A stretch of 64,000 bases of DNA from a virus. Shown in pieces: positions 14,930-24,174 of this stretch. Under the pieces are notes generated by a model, which did not search any database, was not told the origin of the DNA, and saw nothing but the letters and a program-made list of their open reading frames with translations. Numbering within the stretch: the first letter of the stretch is position 1; every line of letters begins with the position of its first letter. The stretch spans positions 1-64,000 of IMG/VR virus record IMGVR_UViG_3300032046_000001, one strand, 5' to 3'. The translations under genes and the position numbers were made by a program.

Positions 14930-16483
14930 TTAAAACGATTTTTTCAATTCTGATTGAATAACCGCAAAATAATTTTTCATGGCATCAGCAAAAAAGTAAG
15001 TATAAAATATTATGACATCTTTTTCAAGTTTCTTTCTGTCATAATAAACCTGTTCACCAGTCATGATATTTAAAAACTTAGTCCCATATACTCTTCCAAT
15101 GATTTGTTCGTATAAACATCTTTGGTTATGACACTGTTCAAAACCCTGATAATTTTTAAGACGATTATATTCATTAACAAATGTGTGTGCTAAATCATCT
15201 TTGATCTTATAAGTTGTCTTTACTGGAACAGTAGAAGATGGATCAGGATAACATTCTAATAATTGAAATAATACATCAAAATTACTGAATGTTTTTGATA
15301 ATAAATATCTGATATATACTGATAACATTGCTGATGTTTCTGGATTTAATGATCTAAAATGACTATATTGAATGCCTGTTAACTTAGCCAGTATTGGAAA
15401 AACTAAATATTCAATTAATGGTGAGTCTTGTTTAATTTTTCCCATACGTTCTTGAAATTTAACTAATTTTTGGTCATAATTCATTATTTGAGAAGTTGTC
15501 ATACTTTCAAGTAATTGATGTACATAACTGACCGATACTGATTTAATACGACCGATAGTATCATTTGAAGCATATGATTTTAAATTATTTATTTTGATAG
15601 TTTGAATATCAACATTTGCCTCGTCGTTATAAACAATCGTAGATTTATAAACGCTTCTCAATATCCATATAATTGCGGTATCAACAACCGTAACAAAAAA
15701 AGTGATTGGATTACGATCGTGTTGACAAAGTACCATGATATTATTCATCAAAAAATTAAAAATTTCGACGATATATAAATCAATCTCTTTACATTGGATC
15801 ATTTTTATGTATTCCCACATAAACTGATCCGTTTGTTTATAACGATATGTTTTTATTTTTATTATTTCAAATATTTTATTTATTATTTCTTTTGAATTAT
15901 TTATACTTTGTAAAAAAGTATTAAAAATTTTCTTGTGAATTCTCATATCTAATCTCAGATTTGAATTTGAGATTAATGAATATACCTTCAAATATGATGA
16001 TAGTTTGATGATCTCGTATATTTCAGTTTCTGTGAAAAGAATGCTCGTCTTTTTAACTTTATCTTCATTAACAAACAAAGATAAATTTAAATTAAGTCGT
16101 TCTATATATTGATTAACAAAATCAACAATAATTGGAACGTTTTTTGAAATAGCCTCTGCTCTAATATCTTCATATTTTTCCAGATTGGGGCATACAGACT
16201 TTAAATTTGAAACACTTCTCTCAGTTAAATCCGTATTACACTCAGACTCTGGATTCTTCATACAATAATTACATGTATGAATAAATTGTTGTTTCATAAA
16301 ATTAGAAAACCAATCTTCACACTCACTTCCAAGTGTCGATATCATTCCTTCGATAAACCCGGTAATTAATTCGAATTTATTGGAAATCGAAGACGGTGTA
16401 ATTAAATCTAATTCTGCAATAACTTCCTCATCTTGATAAATAAAATACTTCTTCTTATGGACAATCTGTTCAAATTTTATCAA
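14930..16483 (-). CDS. Hypothetical protein, 517 residues, TTG start
   Basis: 517 residues with a TTG start at 16483 preceded by GAGGA eight bases upstream. Largely helical. It has a Cys-containing segment near residue 75 (HTCNYCMKNPESECN) that could bind a metal, and a late Tyr-rich region (YYDRKKLEKDVIIFYTYFF). No family recognised. It lies after a terminator that follows the amidase gene, so it likely has its own promoter or is read through at low level. A virion or replication role cannot be decided. Confidence 0.65.
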   Translation of the reverse strand: MIKFEQIVHKKKYFIYQDEEVIAELDLITPSSISNKFELITGFIEGMISTLGSECEDWFSNFMKQQFIHTCNYCMKNPESECNTDLTERSVSNLKSVCPNLEKYEDIRAEAISKNVPIIVDFVNQYIERLNLNLSLFVNEDKVKKTSILFTETEIYEIIKLSSYLKVYSLISNSNLRLDMRIHKKIFNTFLQSINNSKEIINKIFEIIKIKTYRYKQTDQFMWEYIKMIQCKEIDLYIVEIFNFLMNNIMVLCQHDRNPITFFVTVVDTAIIWILRSVYKSTIVYNDEANVDIQTIKINNLKSYASNDTIGRIKSVSVSYVHQLLESMTTSQIMNYDQKLVKFQERMGKIKQDSPLIEYLVFPILAKLTGIQYSHFRSLNPETSAMLSVYIRYLLSKTFSNFDVLFQLLECYPDPSSTVPVKTTYKIKDDLAHTFVNEYNRLKNYQGFEQCHNQRCLYEQIIGRVYGTKFLNIMTGEQVYYDRKKLEKDVIIFYTYFFADAMKNYFAVIQSELKKSF

Positions 16484-16526
16484 ACTTTGTTCCTCTTCAC
16501 TTTTTTCATAGAGTATCCTCCCACTA

Positions 16527-16559
16527 ATAAAAAAAATCGAGATTTGGTATCTCGATTAT
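16527..16559 (-). terminator. Rho-independent terminator after the amidase gene
   Basis: On the minus strand a 9-bp stem (AATCGAGAT with ATCTCGATT, loop ACCAA) is followed directly by a T-rich run. It lies about 40 bases after the amidase stop at 16602, the expected place for a terminator of leftward transcription. Confidence 0.85.
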
Positions 16560-16601
16560 TAATATATATAGAAAAGATCTATTTTAAAGAAATTGGGAGG
16601 T

Positions 16602-17117
16602 TTATTTAACAACGAATCTTTTCAACATTGAAACTAACTTCTGTTTGTCCATGAAAGCACCAGGGCATGTTTCAAGTTCATCTTTGGATATTTCATGATG
16701 GAAATATATTCTGTGATATGTAATTGGTAAAAACTTCATAAGAGGATTTAATAGACGATACGCAATCACCTCGTATAATCTCAGATCAGGTATTTTATAA
16801 TCATAATTACCCATAACAGCGATATGAATCGCAGCATTATTAATATCAGGATCAATGTCGTCATAATCACATAAAGTTACAAATGGCCTACACATGATAA
16901 CCTGATAATCATCTTTGATCTTATCAACGACAAAATGATAATTAATATCAGCCTGTTTTTTTTCAAACATGTTACCTATTATTCCAGGTAGTTGATATTT
17001 AGACGTATCAACTTTTGATTCTGGAGCGGGATACTGGCAGGTTGTTTGATGAAGAACAATATAACGAATCTTAGTTCTTCTAATTTTTAATAAAGAATAT
17101 CGAAACGGAATTTTCAT
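16602..17117 (-). CDS. N-acetylmuramoyl-L-alanine amidase (amidase_2/PGRP type)
   Basis: 171 residues. Zinc ligands fit the family: H23 in YIVLHQTTC, H140 or H141 in FHHEISK, and C151 in ETCPGAF. NYHFVVDK and HIAVMGNYD are the usual central strands. The enzyme cuts the bond between muramic acid and the stem peptide of peptidoglycan. No signal peptide or cell-wall-binding domain is seen. It is placed among tail and baseplate genes, so it may be a tail-associated lysin acting at infection instead of, or as well as, a lysis enzyme. It is followed by a strong terminator. Confidence 0.88.
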   Translation of the reverse strand: MKIPFRYSLLKIRRTKIRYIVLHQTTCQYPAPESKVDTSKYQLPGIIGNMFEKKQADINYHFVVDKIKDDYQVIMCRPFVTLCDYDDIDPDINNAAIHIAVMGNYDYKIPDLRLYEVIAYRLLNPLMKFLPITYHRIYFHHEISKDELETCPGAFMDKQKLVSMLKRFVVK

Positions 17118-17127
17118 AATTAGTCAC

Positions 17128-17874
17128 CTAAGCACATGGTGGTGGATCTAAATTTAAACTCTTAGCATAATCGACACCACTATCTAAAGAGCTATCGATA
17201 TCTTCTACAATACCAAGCAAACTATCCAAAGCTGTTTCAATATTTAATTTCTGACTTGGACTCATATTAATATCTGTATATAATCTATATCTATCAAAAT
17301 TACCATCGGATAAAATATATAATTGTACTAAATAATTATTAAAAGCTGTTACTCTACTAGATATATCATCATCACAAAGAGCATCAACGCAGTCAATAAT
17401 TTGATATATTTTTGGAATCTTAGTAGTCAAGTTGAAGCCTTTGGGTCCATATTTATGAATCATACTATCAATCAATTGTGCCGCAGAAAATTCATAAAGA
17501 CCACTTGTTAGAGAATTAATTGTACTTGCGGCTAAATTTTTCGTCTCACTTTCAATACTTCTTAATAGAGTAACAGGATTTTTGAAATTTAAATCTTCAC
17601 ATAAAAATGGACAGTTTCTAATAATATTTAATATTTCTCTAATAGCAGCATCATCAATATCTGGAACAATATCATCAATATTATTATTAATATCTTCAAC
17701 TGCACTATTAATCGCACCAATAGCTGCATACTGCATAGTTTGAAGTGTTGTTTTTATTGTATTTATTGGTCCATAAACAGCAGCTTTGACTATAGCCAGT
17801 AATTTTAAAACAGCATCAAATTCAGTTATTAACTTTTTACACACAGTATTTCGTACTAGGGTTAATGTTGACAT
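17128..17874 (-). CDS. Hypothetical tail/baseplate-region protein
   Basis: 248 residues of unrecognised family. The N-terminal half is helical (KLLAIVKAAVYGPINTIKTT) and acidic (NNNIDDIVPDIDDA). There are several scattered Cys residues, and the protein ends LDPPPCA. It starts within the last codons of the HNH gene at 17874. The order spike gene, HNH gene, this gene, amidase suggests a tail-tip or baseplate hub component. No motif confirms it. Confidence 0.65.
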   Translation of the reverse strand: MSTLTLVRNTVCKKLITEFDAVLKLLAIVKAAVYGPINTIKTTLQTMQYAAIGAINSAVEDINNNIDDIVPDIDDAAIREILNIIRNCPFLCEDLNFKNPVTLLRSIESETKNLAASTINSLTSGLYEFSAAQLIDSMIHKYGPKGFNLTTKIPKIYQIIDCVDALCDDDISSRVTAFNNYLVQLYILSDGNFDRYRLYTDINMSPSQKLNIETALDSLLGIVEDIDSSLDSGVDYAKSLNLDPPPCA

Positions 17875-18506
17875 TATTCACCATCCAGTTTTATATGACA
17901 CCATATTTTTCCTAATTTTATTAATGAAATTGTTTGTCTACAAACTCCAAATATATTAGCGATTTCTGTCTGAGTTATTTTTAACTGTTTTATAATTGGA
18001 GAATTTGAAATTTGATATATTGTCTTAACTTGCCATTCTTCTAATTTTGAATTATTATTACTTTCTCCATTTTGAACTGAATTTTCACTCATTTTCTTTC
18101 TAGTTTTTTCTGAAGGGTGTTTTCCAAAAAGCACATGATTTTCACCTTTTGGATTATGATATATACTATGCTCTATTTTAGGCATTTTTTTTAAATTATT
18201 AATAAAATTATCTTCTTTATTTTCATTTATATGATGAACATCATAACCTTTTCCTAATTTTTCTTTGAAGGTTTCATAAACAAGATGATGAATTTTTTTA
18301 TTTAGTTTTTTATTTTTATTATATAATCTCAAACATAAATATTTCTGTTTTTTATATGGTTTTAATATGTTTCCATTTATCTTATTATACTTAAAACTTT
18401 TAATTCTACCAAAATTACTAACTTCATAATCTGGACAATCTTCTATAACTTTCCATATTTCATTTTCTAAATCATTAATATTTAAATTTTTATAAATTTC
18501 ACTCAT
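17874..18506 (-). CDS. HNH homing endonuclease
   Basis: 210 residues: a NUMOD4 segment (EIWKVIEDCPDYEVSNFGRI), an HNH core (GYDVHHINENKEDNFINNLK), a NUMOD3-like part (HPSEKTRKKMSENS) and a C-terminal HTH (TQTEIANIFGVCRQTISLIK). The tail shares SPIIKQLKITQ with the HNH gene at 36875-37567. Inserted between the spike gene and the 17128-17874 gene; its stop overlaps the next start. The ATG is preceded by AGGAAAT. No structured RNA lies upstream of this copy, as only 12 bases separate it from the spike gene. Confidence 0.9.
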   Translation of the reverse strand: MSEIYKNLNINDLENEIWKVIEDCPDYEVSNFGRIKSFKYNKINGNILKPYKKQKYLCLRLYNKNKKLNKKIHHLVYETFKEKLGKGYDVHHINENKEDNFINNLKKMPKIEHSIYHNPKGENHVLFGKHPSEKTRKKMSENSVQNGESNNNSKLEEWQVKTIYQISNSPIIKQLKITQTEIANIFGVCRQTISLIKLGKIWCHIKLDGE

Positions 18507-18518
18507 ATTTTAAATTTC

Positions 18519-19514
18519 CTATGTTTCTCGATCACCTTTAGGATTCGCAGCACTCGCTGAACTGGCCGTATCAGCGTTTGTTGCTGGTGTTGATGATCCA
18601 CTATTACTACTAACAATAGGCGCATCAACCGATATTGTCGCGGCAGACATTAAACTCAATGATCCAATTGCTTGCTCATTAATATTAAGACCACCCATGA
18701 CATTGTAGTTCATCACAGATTCAGATTTTAAATTAGCACCAGCTTTTAAACTCAAATCATCACCACTTTCACAGTTTAACGCATCACCAGATTTTAAATT
18801 TAAATTACTACCAGATTCACAATTAAGATTATTAGTTGATTTTAAGTGAATATTTTTCCCAGTTATTTTAATATCACCATCAGATTTGATTTCAATTCCA
18901 CTTTTAAAATATGCCTGTAATTTTTGTTGGTCGATGTCAATGTGAAAGAAATCACCTTTATATGTTCTTATAAGAACTTTTTGTTTTCCATCTCTTTCAT
19001 CGAAAAAAATAGTCGTTTGATTATCATCTATAGTATATACCGAGTCGGTATCACCAGATGGTGGAGTTGATATTTGTCTTTTTTTACCTGTTATCTCAAC
19101 TCTGGCATCATCAGGATCATCACTAACTACAATACATCTTCCATCATGTGATTTAAAAATAACCCATTTTTCAAATGGGTTAGTTCCAAGTTGATTTTCT
19201 GGAAGAACTTTAGCGTTTTTCAAATTTAGTGCCGCAAAATAATATGGCCTATTAATATTTCCTTTTTCAAAAAAAATGAGAACCCATGAATTTTTTGGTG
19301 GTATATAACTTGTTCCAGCATAATAAGGATCTTCTGTTGATTCTGAATTTCTTCCACCTATTGGGTTATTTGCTGGAAGTGCCCATATACCTTCTGTTTC
19401 AGATAATTCACCCATAACATCAGGAATCCAGACCATTACTTGACCAAATTTTTCTGGATCATTGTTATCAACTACTTTTGCTCTATAAATATCATGATAT
19501 TCAAAATTTTTCAT
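18519..19514 (-). CDS. Baseplate central spike, gp5/VgrG-like
   Basis: 331 residues. The N-terminal part (FEYHDIYRAKVVDNNDPEKF, GQVMVWIPDVMGE, SWVLIFFEKGNINRPYYFAAL) fits the OB-fold of T4 gp5 and VgrG spikes. From about residue 215 on there are short repeats of the form SGxxLNLKSG or ESGDDLSLKAG, typical of the triple-stranded beta-helix needle. The T4 lysozyme domain is missing. The C-terminus is Ser/Ala/Thr-rich. The protein pierces the outer membrane at the tail tip. It lies next to baseplate genes and an amidase that could replace the missing lysozyme function. Confidence 0.88.
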   Translation of the reverse strand: MKNFEYHDIYRAKVVDNNDPEKFGQVMVWIPDVMGELSETEGIWALPANNPIGGRNSESTEDPYYAGTSYIPPKNSWVLIFFEKGNINRPYYFAALNLKNAKVLPENQLGTNPFEKWVIFKSHDGRCIVVSDDPDDARVEITGKKRQISTPPSGDTDSVYTIDDNQTTIFFDERDGKQKVLIRTYKGDFFHIDIDQQKLQAYFKSGIEIKSDGDIKITGKNIHLKSTNNLNCESGSNLNLKSGDALNCESGDDLSLKAGANLKSESVMNYNVMGGLNINEQAIGSLSLMSAATISVDAPIVSSNSGSSTPATNADTASSASAANPKGDRET

Positions 19515-19525
19515 TTTAATCTCTA

Positions 19526-20416
19526 TTATTTCTTAAAAATCCCTTTTGATATTTCGAGTATTTTCGAATATTCTGATTCATTATACTTGGAAATAAAAGT
19601 TGGAACAATATTTGAACCAGATAGTGAACTTGTTGTAATGATTGATATAAATCTCGACAAATCTTCTAAAGCTGGAAGAAAACCATATCCAAAAAGTTTT
19701 AATATTTTAGATGAAAAAATATATGGGTTAATTCCAGGCATCACTTTAAAATGACTCAATGAATTGATAAAATCCTTGATTTGATAAAAATCAAAATTAT
19801 CCAATTCATCCATACTGAGTGATTTATAATTGAATGTTGATGCTGTTCCTGAAAGTTTATACATTGATTCATTATCAACATCAAAAAAGGATTTTAAAAT
19901 ATAACAATTCGTTAAAAATTTTAATTTGGGAATTTCGGTAGAGTATATACCTAATAAACCATAATCTTTACCGAATAATCTGATAAAAATACTCATGAGA
20001 AAATTTGATATTGTCACAAAATATTTTTGATCTATCTTATACTTACCTGAAACTAACTTGGCAAAACATACAGTGTATACCAATGCTGCATATATGTTTT
20101 TAGGATCATATCTAGATAAATCAGTTGAACCCATTGATTGTAAATTAATAATCATCCCATCTGTAGTTGTATTATATGTCACAGGCAATAAATATTTTGG
20201 AATATTAACAATCTCAATTTTTTCTCTTTTTTTAATATCAGATATTAAATTAAAAATTACTGGTTTCGTAAAATGATCTATTCTATTTTCGATTAACTTT
20301 AAAATAACAAATATTTTTCTTGGTCCACCTTCTGTTTTATAACTATCAATCACGGATCTTGAAAGACTTAAAATATTTGGTAGATCCTTTAACAAACTAA
20401 ATTCTTTTTTTATCAT
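19526..20416 (-). CDS. Hypothetical protein in the baseplate cluster
   Basis: 296 residues of unrecognised family, mixed helix and strand, Lys- and Phe-rich. Segments such as LFGKDYGLLGIYSTEIPKLKF and ALVYTVCFAKLVSG are not diagnostic. It lies between the gp53-like wedge gene and the spike gene with 11-14-base gaps, so it is probably a baseplate or tail assembly protein by position. Confidence 0.65.
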   Translation of the reverse strand: MIKKEFSLLKDLPNILSLSRSVIDSYKTEGGPRKIFVILKLIENRIDHFTKPVIFNLISDIKKREKIEIVNIPKYLLPVTYNTTTDGMIINLQSMGSTDLSRYDPKNIYAALVYTVCFAKLVSGKYKIDQKYFVTISNFLMSIFIRLFGKDYGLLGIYSTEIPKLKFLTNCYILKSFFDVDNESMYKLSGTASTFNYKSLSMDELDNFDFYQIKDFINSLSHFKVMPGINPYIFSSKILKLFGYGFLPALEDLSRFISIITTSSLSGSNIVPTFISKYNESEYSKILEISKGIFKK

Positions 20417-20430
20417 TTTACTATATTCCT

Positions 20431-20823
20431 TTATAAAGAAACAGATGTCAGTTCTGAAGGAGGAACTTTAGTAAAATTGTCTTTACAGATAGTAACAATA
20501 GATTGAAATGACGGAATTACTACTGTACTCATAGTAAAATCTTCTTTACTAAAGACATTATTAACGTACATTAAAACCAGCCATAATGACGGATTCCCGT
20601 ACTCATCAATTGAGAGATATTCCGGCTTCATAAAATATTTCGTATCCAATTTTTTTTCTACTGAATATTTTAACAAATAGAATAAATTTTTTTCTAACGT
20701 ATAGATATTGGGATTTGGAAATATATAAATCCCATTATCTGTACGCAGTCTTTCTCTCATATTATCGAAGTCAATACTTTGTATACTATATCGTCTGCTC
20801 TCATCATCAATAGTTACACTCAT
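20431..20823 (-). CDS. Baseplate wedge subunit, gp53-like
   Basis: 130 residues. PEYLSIDEYGNPSLWLVLM (about residues 67-85) matches the signature of T4 gp53-type wedge proteins, where PEELANAIYGNPQLYWVLL is found. It continues with NNVFSKEDF, as expected. T4 gp53 helps join wedges in the baseplate. It overlaps the upstream gene by four bases and is followed by the spike region, consistent with a baseplate operon. It is shorter than T4 gp53 (about 196 residues). Confidence 0.7.
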   Translation of the reverse strand: MSVTIDDESRRYSIQSIDFDNMRERLRTDNGIYIFPNPNIYTLEKNLFYLLKYSVEKKLDTKYFMKPEYLSIDEYGNPSLWLVLMYVNNVFSKEDFTMSTVVIPSFQSIVTICKDNFTKVPPSELTSVSL

Positions 20824-21455
20824 GACATCCCAACTTTCTCATATACATCATCAATATTTAGACCTGGATAATTATCTTTCTCCCATTTAATATTGGAGCA
20901 AGTTACCGCCATTCTCTCATTAATAACTTCCATATCACTATCATCAATATATTGACCATACTCTTCTATAAATAATCTATAACTTCCCTTAATTAAACCA
21001 ATAGGGATTTTTAAAAATCCAGCATGAAATTTTTCATGTATTGTTTTAACAAGAGGAATATATCCAAGTTGATTACAGAAATGAATTCTCATAACTTCTG
21101 ATGCAACATCAAAACTACTAAAAGACTCATTAGTATCTATTTTTTTATTAATGACCGTCTTAGTAATTGAAAATAATGAAATTGGATGATGATGAATATC
21201 AATTGATACCTCGTCATTGATTTCATGCGTTACAAAACAAAAATTATTTTTAAGTACATTTACCAAGTAGTCACGCCATTCCTTGTATTCTGGACACATA
21301 CGAATTAACTTTTCACAATTTTTAGTAAATTTAAAAAATTCTTTTTCATTTTCAAAATTACTAATTTTTAATGAAATACTAAATGGATAATCATCACTAT
21401 ATAATTCAAGTTTATCAACATTTGATAATATACTGGTATCGATTTGTTCATTCAT
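20820..21455 (-). CDS. Hypothetical protein with His-rich motif, baseplate cluster
   Basis: 211 residues. A segment VSIDIHHHPISLFSI (about residue 84) and a later IHEKFHAGFLKIP are suggestive of metal binding, loosely like JAB/MPN proteases, but the full glutamate-HxH-S-D signature is not evident. It is coupled to the gp53-like gene by a 4-base overlap. Function not recognised. Confidence 0.62.
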   Translation of the reverse strand: MNEQIDTSILSNVDKLELYSDDYPFSISLKISNFENEKEFFKFTKNCEKLIRMCPEYKEWRDYLVNVLKNNFCFVTHEINDEVSIDIHHHPISLFSITKTVINKKIDTNESFSSFDVASEVMRIHFCNQLGYIPLVKTIHEKFHAGFLKIPIGLIKGSYRLFIEEYGQYIDDSDMEVINERMAVTCSNIKWEKDNYPGLNIDDVYEKVGMS

Positions 21456-21467
21456 TTTTAACTCCCT

Positions 21468-22451
21468 TTAGACAAGATATTTATCAAGTTTTTCCAGGGT
21501 GGTTGTTTCAGTAACAATCTTTCCAGGTTTTTTCATTAATTTAAAAAATGGACTAGATGACTTTTTAACATCTTCTAAATCGTCAAAAACTTTACCATAC
21601 TCAGAACCCAATGCACTATACATGAAATTATATTGAACCGTAGAACACAAACCTTGAAATTCTTTCATACAGAAGTATGCTCTCTTATTAACATCATCAC
21701 AGATAACAAACGAAGACCAACCTAAACTATATAATCTTCTTATATTCGCGGTCCTCTCTAAGAAACTATATCCAAGATCCATCATATTCAAAACAGTAAA
21801 AATATTGTCTTTATGTACTGTTCTTGCCATAATAACATCTTTCTTTGGATCACCACTTATAGTTAATTGGGTAAAAGGAAGATGTGTCCAACGTACAACT
21901 GCCCACATTGTTTTGAGAAATTTTCTTCCGAGAATGGATAGTCTTGATTGAAGGAAATTCATTGATTGATCTGACATGATTAAATCGATAAGAGCAGCAT
22001 CAGACTGAACAGGAAACGGAATTGTTTTAATACCAGCGATTCTTGTACCAGCAAAAGTATCAACTTTAATCCATGTAGGTTCTAAACTTACAGAACTAAA
22101 ACTTGGTGGTTCTACTTTAACATCAATTTTTACTGTCGCTTTTTCACCTTGAGATATTTTCTTATCTTTTTCTGGTGCAGCGGGCATATTAATAACAACA
22201 CTTGGTGGTTTCTTACCTTGTTCTAATATGACACCATCGTCACTTCTATGATCATTTGTCTCAGCTTCATGTAGTTTTAACATACCTTTCTGAAAGAATA
22301 ATGATCTTTTACCTCTTGCAAAATTATTCGCAGCTTTGACAATATCATCCATCTTATAAATTAACACAAACTTCTCAATTACTTTTGAAATACCCGGCAA
22401 AACATTTGCGGAGACATTACTAGATACCAACATTGGGTAAACCACAATCAT
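21468..22451 (-). CDS. Hypothetical structural-region protein
   Basis: 327 residues starting at ATG 22451 (MIVVYPMLVSSNVSANVLPG). The longer form starting at 22478 would lie inside the HNH gene. GAGGAT in the end of the HNH gene serves as SD. There is a low-complexity linker (about residues 75-120, with PPSVVINMPAAPEKDKK), then a globular C-terminal part. Such a head-linker-body layout fits a tail or virion-injected protein. No family recognised. Confidence 0.62.
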   Translation of the reverse strand: MIVVYPMLVSSNVSANVLPGISKVIEKFVLIYKMDDIVKAANNFARGKRSLFFQKGMLKLHEAETNDHRSDDGVILEQGKKPPSVVINMPAAPEKDKKISQGEKATVKIDVKVEPPSFSSVSLEPTWIKVDTFAGTRIAGIKTIPFPVQSDAALIDLIMSDQSMNFLQSRLSILGRKFLKTMWAVVRWTHLPFTQLTISGDPKKDVIMARTVHKDNIFTVLNMMDLGYSFLERTANIRRLYSLGWSSFVICDDVNKRAYFCMKEFQGLCSTVQYNFMYSALGSEYGKVFDDLEDVKKSSSPFFKLMKKPGKIVTETTTLEKLDKYLV

Positions 22452-23035
22452 CTTAAATCCTCCTCTATATGATTCCAATTCCTTTTATTTTTAATATTAG
22501 AAATTGTCAATCGACTAACTCCAAACATATCAGCTATTTCTTGTTGAGTTAATATTCCTTCTTTTAATAATAATTTTATTTGAATAACTTGTTCTTCTGT
22601 TAATTTATGATTTGGATGATTTTCTCCTTTGACATTATAATGATTTTTAGACATTAATTTTTTTGTTTTGTCAGAAAAATGTTTACCCAAATTTGGACTA
22701 TTATTTTTATTATTATGAAAACTATTATGTTCTAATTTTGGCATTAATTTTAAATTTTCTAAATTATTATTTTCTTTATCTCCATTAATATGATGAATAC
22801 ATTCATCATTCTTTAATTTATAATTATTAAAAGTTTCATAAACTAATCTATGAATATAATTTAAATTATATTCATTATTTTCTTTATATAGCTTTATATT
22901 ATAATACTCATTAATATTTTTTAATTTTTTTAATATTTTACCACATTTATACCTTTTAAAACTTTTAATTCTGCCTAAATTACTTATAAGGTAATCTCCA
23001 TTGTATCCATCGATTTCTTTCCAAGTTTCATTCAT
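22448..23035 (-). CDS. HNH homing endonuclease
   Basis: 195 residues: NUMOD4-like ETWKEIDGYNGDYLISNLGR, an HNH core (ECIHHINGDKENNNLENLKL), NUMOD3-like HFSDKTKKLMSKN, and the HTH tail GILTQQEIADMFGVSRLTIS. The tail DNA is nearly identical to that of the GIY-YIG gene at 34470 and the HNH gene at 46287. The stop codon overlaps the next start (22451). GGAG precedes the ATG. Confidence 0.9.
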   Translation of the reverse strand: MNETWKEIDGYNGDYLISNLGRIKSFKRYKCGKILKKLKNINEYYNIKLYKENNEYNLNYIHRLVYETFNNYKLKNDECIHHINGDKENNNLENLKLMPKLEHNSFHNNKNNSPNLGKHFSDKTKKLMSKNHYNVKGENHPNHKLTEEQVIQIKLLLKEGILTQQEIADMFGVSRLTISNIKNKRNWNHIEEDLR

Positions 23036-23047
23036 ACTATCTCCAAT

Positions 23048-23899
23048 TTAAAGTATAAATTTTGATTTTGGTTTAATATTTTCTATATTTTCTTTACAGT
23101 ATTTTTTATATGGGCAGAATGTACAATCACTCGTATTTTCTTCTCTTGGAAGAGTATTTTTCTTCAAACTATCAGAAATGATAAATGATTTATTCAAAAA
23201 TGATTCAGCAATTGAATCATTCAACGGTAGATTATTAAATGGAAATACAGTTTTTAAATTACGTCCAATATACACAATTGAAATATTTTTTATTTTATAA
23301 TTATAATCATTATTTAATATATACGAATAAATAAGACCTTGATGATAATGTGTTAATTCATATTTATTTTCAAATTTTTCATTATCCATTGTCTTTAACT
23401 CATATAACGTATTTCCCTTTATTGCGTCAACTCTGCCCTTTACATTATATTTTTTACTTATTACCGTTTTTTCAATCTCATCAAACTTATATAATTCTTG
23501 TACAATTTTGTGTACTAAATTTCCAACTTTTTTAATAAGATGTAGATATGAAAATTTGAATGTATTTTGAAGATCAATGTTATATTTTTTACACTGAAAA
23601 TAAACTTTTTTAGGACACGAGATCAAATCACTCACTGAAATATAAGTTTTTTCATAATTATTAGAACGGTTGTGTTCTTTAATTAATTCATTTCTCATAG
23701 CTTGTTCAAGTCTATTAATATCAAAACCTGAGTCTTCGCTATTTGAAATTGAAGGTTGAACTTGTAACTCGTGTGGAAGTTCTTGTATATGTTGAGTGTG
23801 AGGAATCTTTTCCATAAGAAAAGATTCCTCGATTTTATTTTCTGTTTTATTTTTTTCTAAATTCTCTAAGAATGCCAAAATTTCATTAAATTCGTCCAA
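23048..23899 (-). CDS. Cas4/RecB-type PD-(D/E)XK nuclease with Fe-S cluster cysteines
   Basis: 283 residues. The nuclease core shows KGRVDAIKG (aspartate near residue 154) and LYELKT (E-x-K near 163). Cysteines fit a Cas4/AddB-like 4Fe-4S cluster: one in LISCPKKVYF (about 96) and three in DCTFCPYKKYC (about 258, 261, 267). The first 70 residues are acidic and unlike Cas4 and may be a partner-binding tail. Such enzymes resect DNA ends. It is encoded four genes downstream of the UvsX-type recombinase, so a recombination or end-processing role is likely. No CRISPR array is present. Confidence 0.8.
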   Translation of the reverse strand: MDEFNEILAFLENLEKNKTENKIEESFLMEKIPHTQHIQELPHELQVQPSISNSEDSGFDINRLEQAMRNELIKEHNRSNNYEKTYISVSDLISCPKKVYFQCKKYNIDLQNTFKFSYLHLIKKVGNLVHKIVQELYKFDEIEKTVISKKYNVKGRVDAIKGNTLYELKTMDNEKFENKYELTHYHQGLIYSYILNNDYNYKIKNISIVYIGRNLKTVFPFNNLPLNDSIAESFLNKSFIISDSLKKNTLPREENTSDCTFCPYKKYCKENIENIKPKSKFIL

Positions 23900-23908
23900 A
23901 ATATCACC

Positions 23909-24127
23909 TTATTCTTTATCTTCTTTTTCTTCACTTTCTTGATATGGATTCCATTTAGAAGCTGGATATTTACCTTGGGTATAACCAGCTTTATGAAGTG
24001 CCATTTGTTTTGCGCCAGTTCTAGCAGCAACATCTTTTACTACTGAACTAGATTGTGGTTTTTTTACTATAGATGGTTTAGATGCTGTTTTAATACCAGC
24101 ACCAGTTGGATTTGGTTGTCCTGACAT
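23909..24127 (-). CDS. Small basic hypothetical protein
   Basis: 72 residues starting MSGQPNPTGAGIKTASK. The ATG at 24127 is preferred; a TTG at 24145 would add six residues. It is Lys/Ala/Ser-rich and low in hydrophobic residues with an acidic tail (YQESEEKEDKE), so probably disordered. It is followed 9 bases later by the Cas4-like gene. Function unknown. Confidence 0.55.
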   Translation of the reverse strand: MSGQPNPTGAGIKTASKPSIVKKPQSSSVVKDVAARTGAKQMALHKAGYTQGKYPASKWNPYQESEEKEDKE

Positions 24128-24174
24128 TATTCCAGCTTCACCCAAAGTCTCATCATGTAGATTATTTACCTCAG

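Noticed and set aside
20820-21455. JAB/MPN metalloprotease call for the His-rich protein
   Set aside because: The HHHP segment is suggestive, but the full active-site pattern with upstream Glu and downstream Ser/Asp could not be placed.
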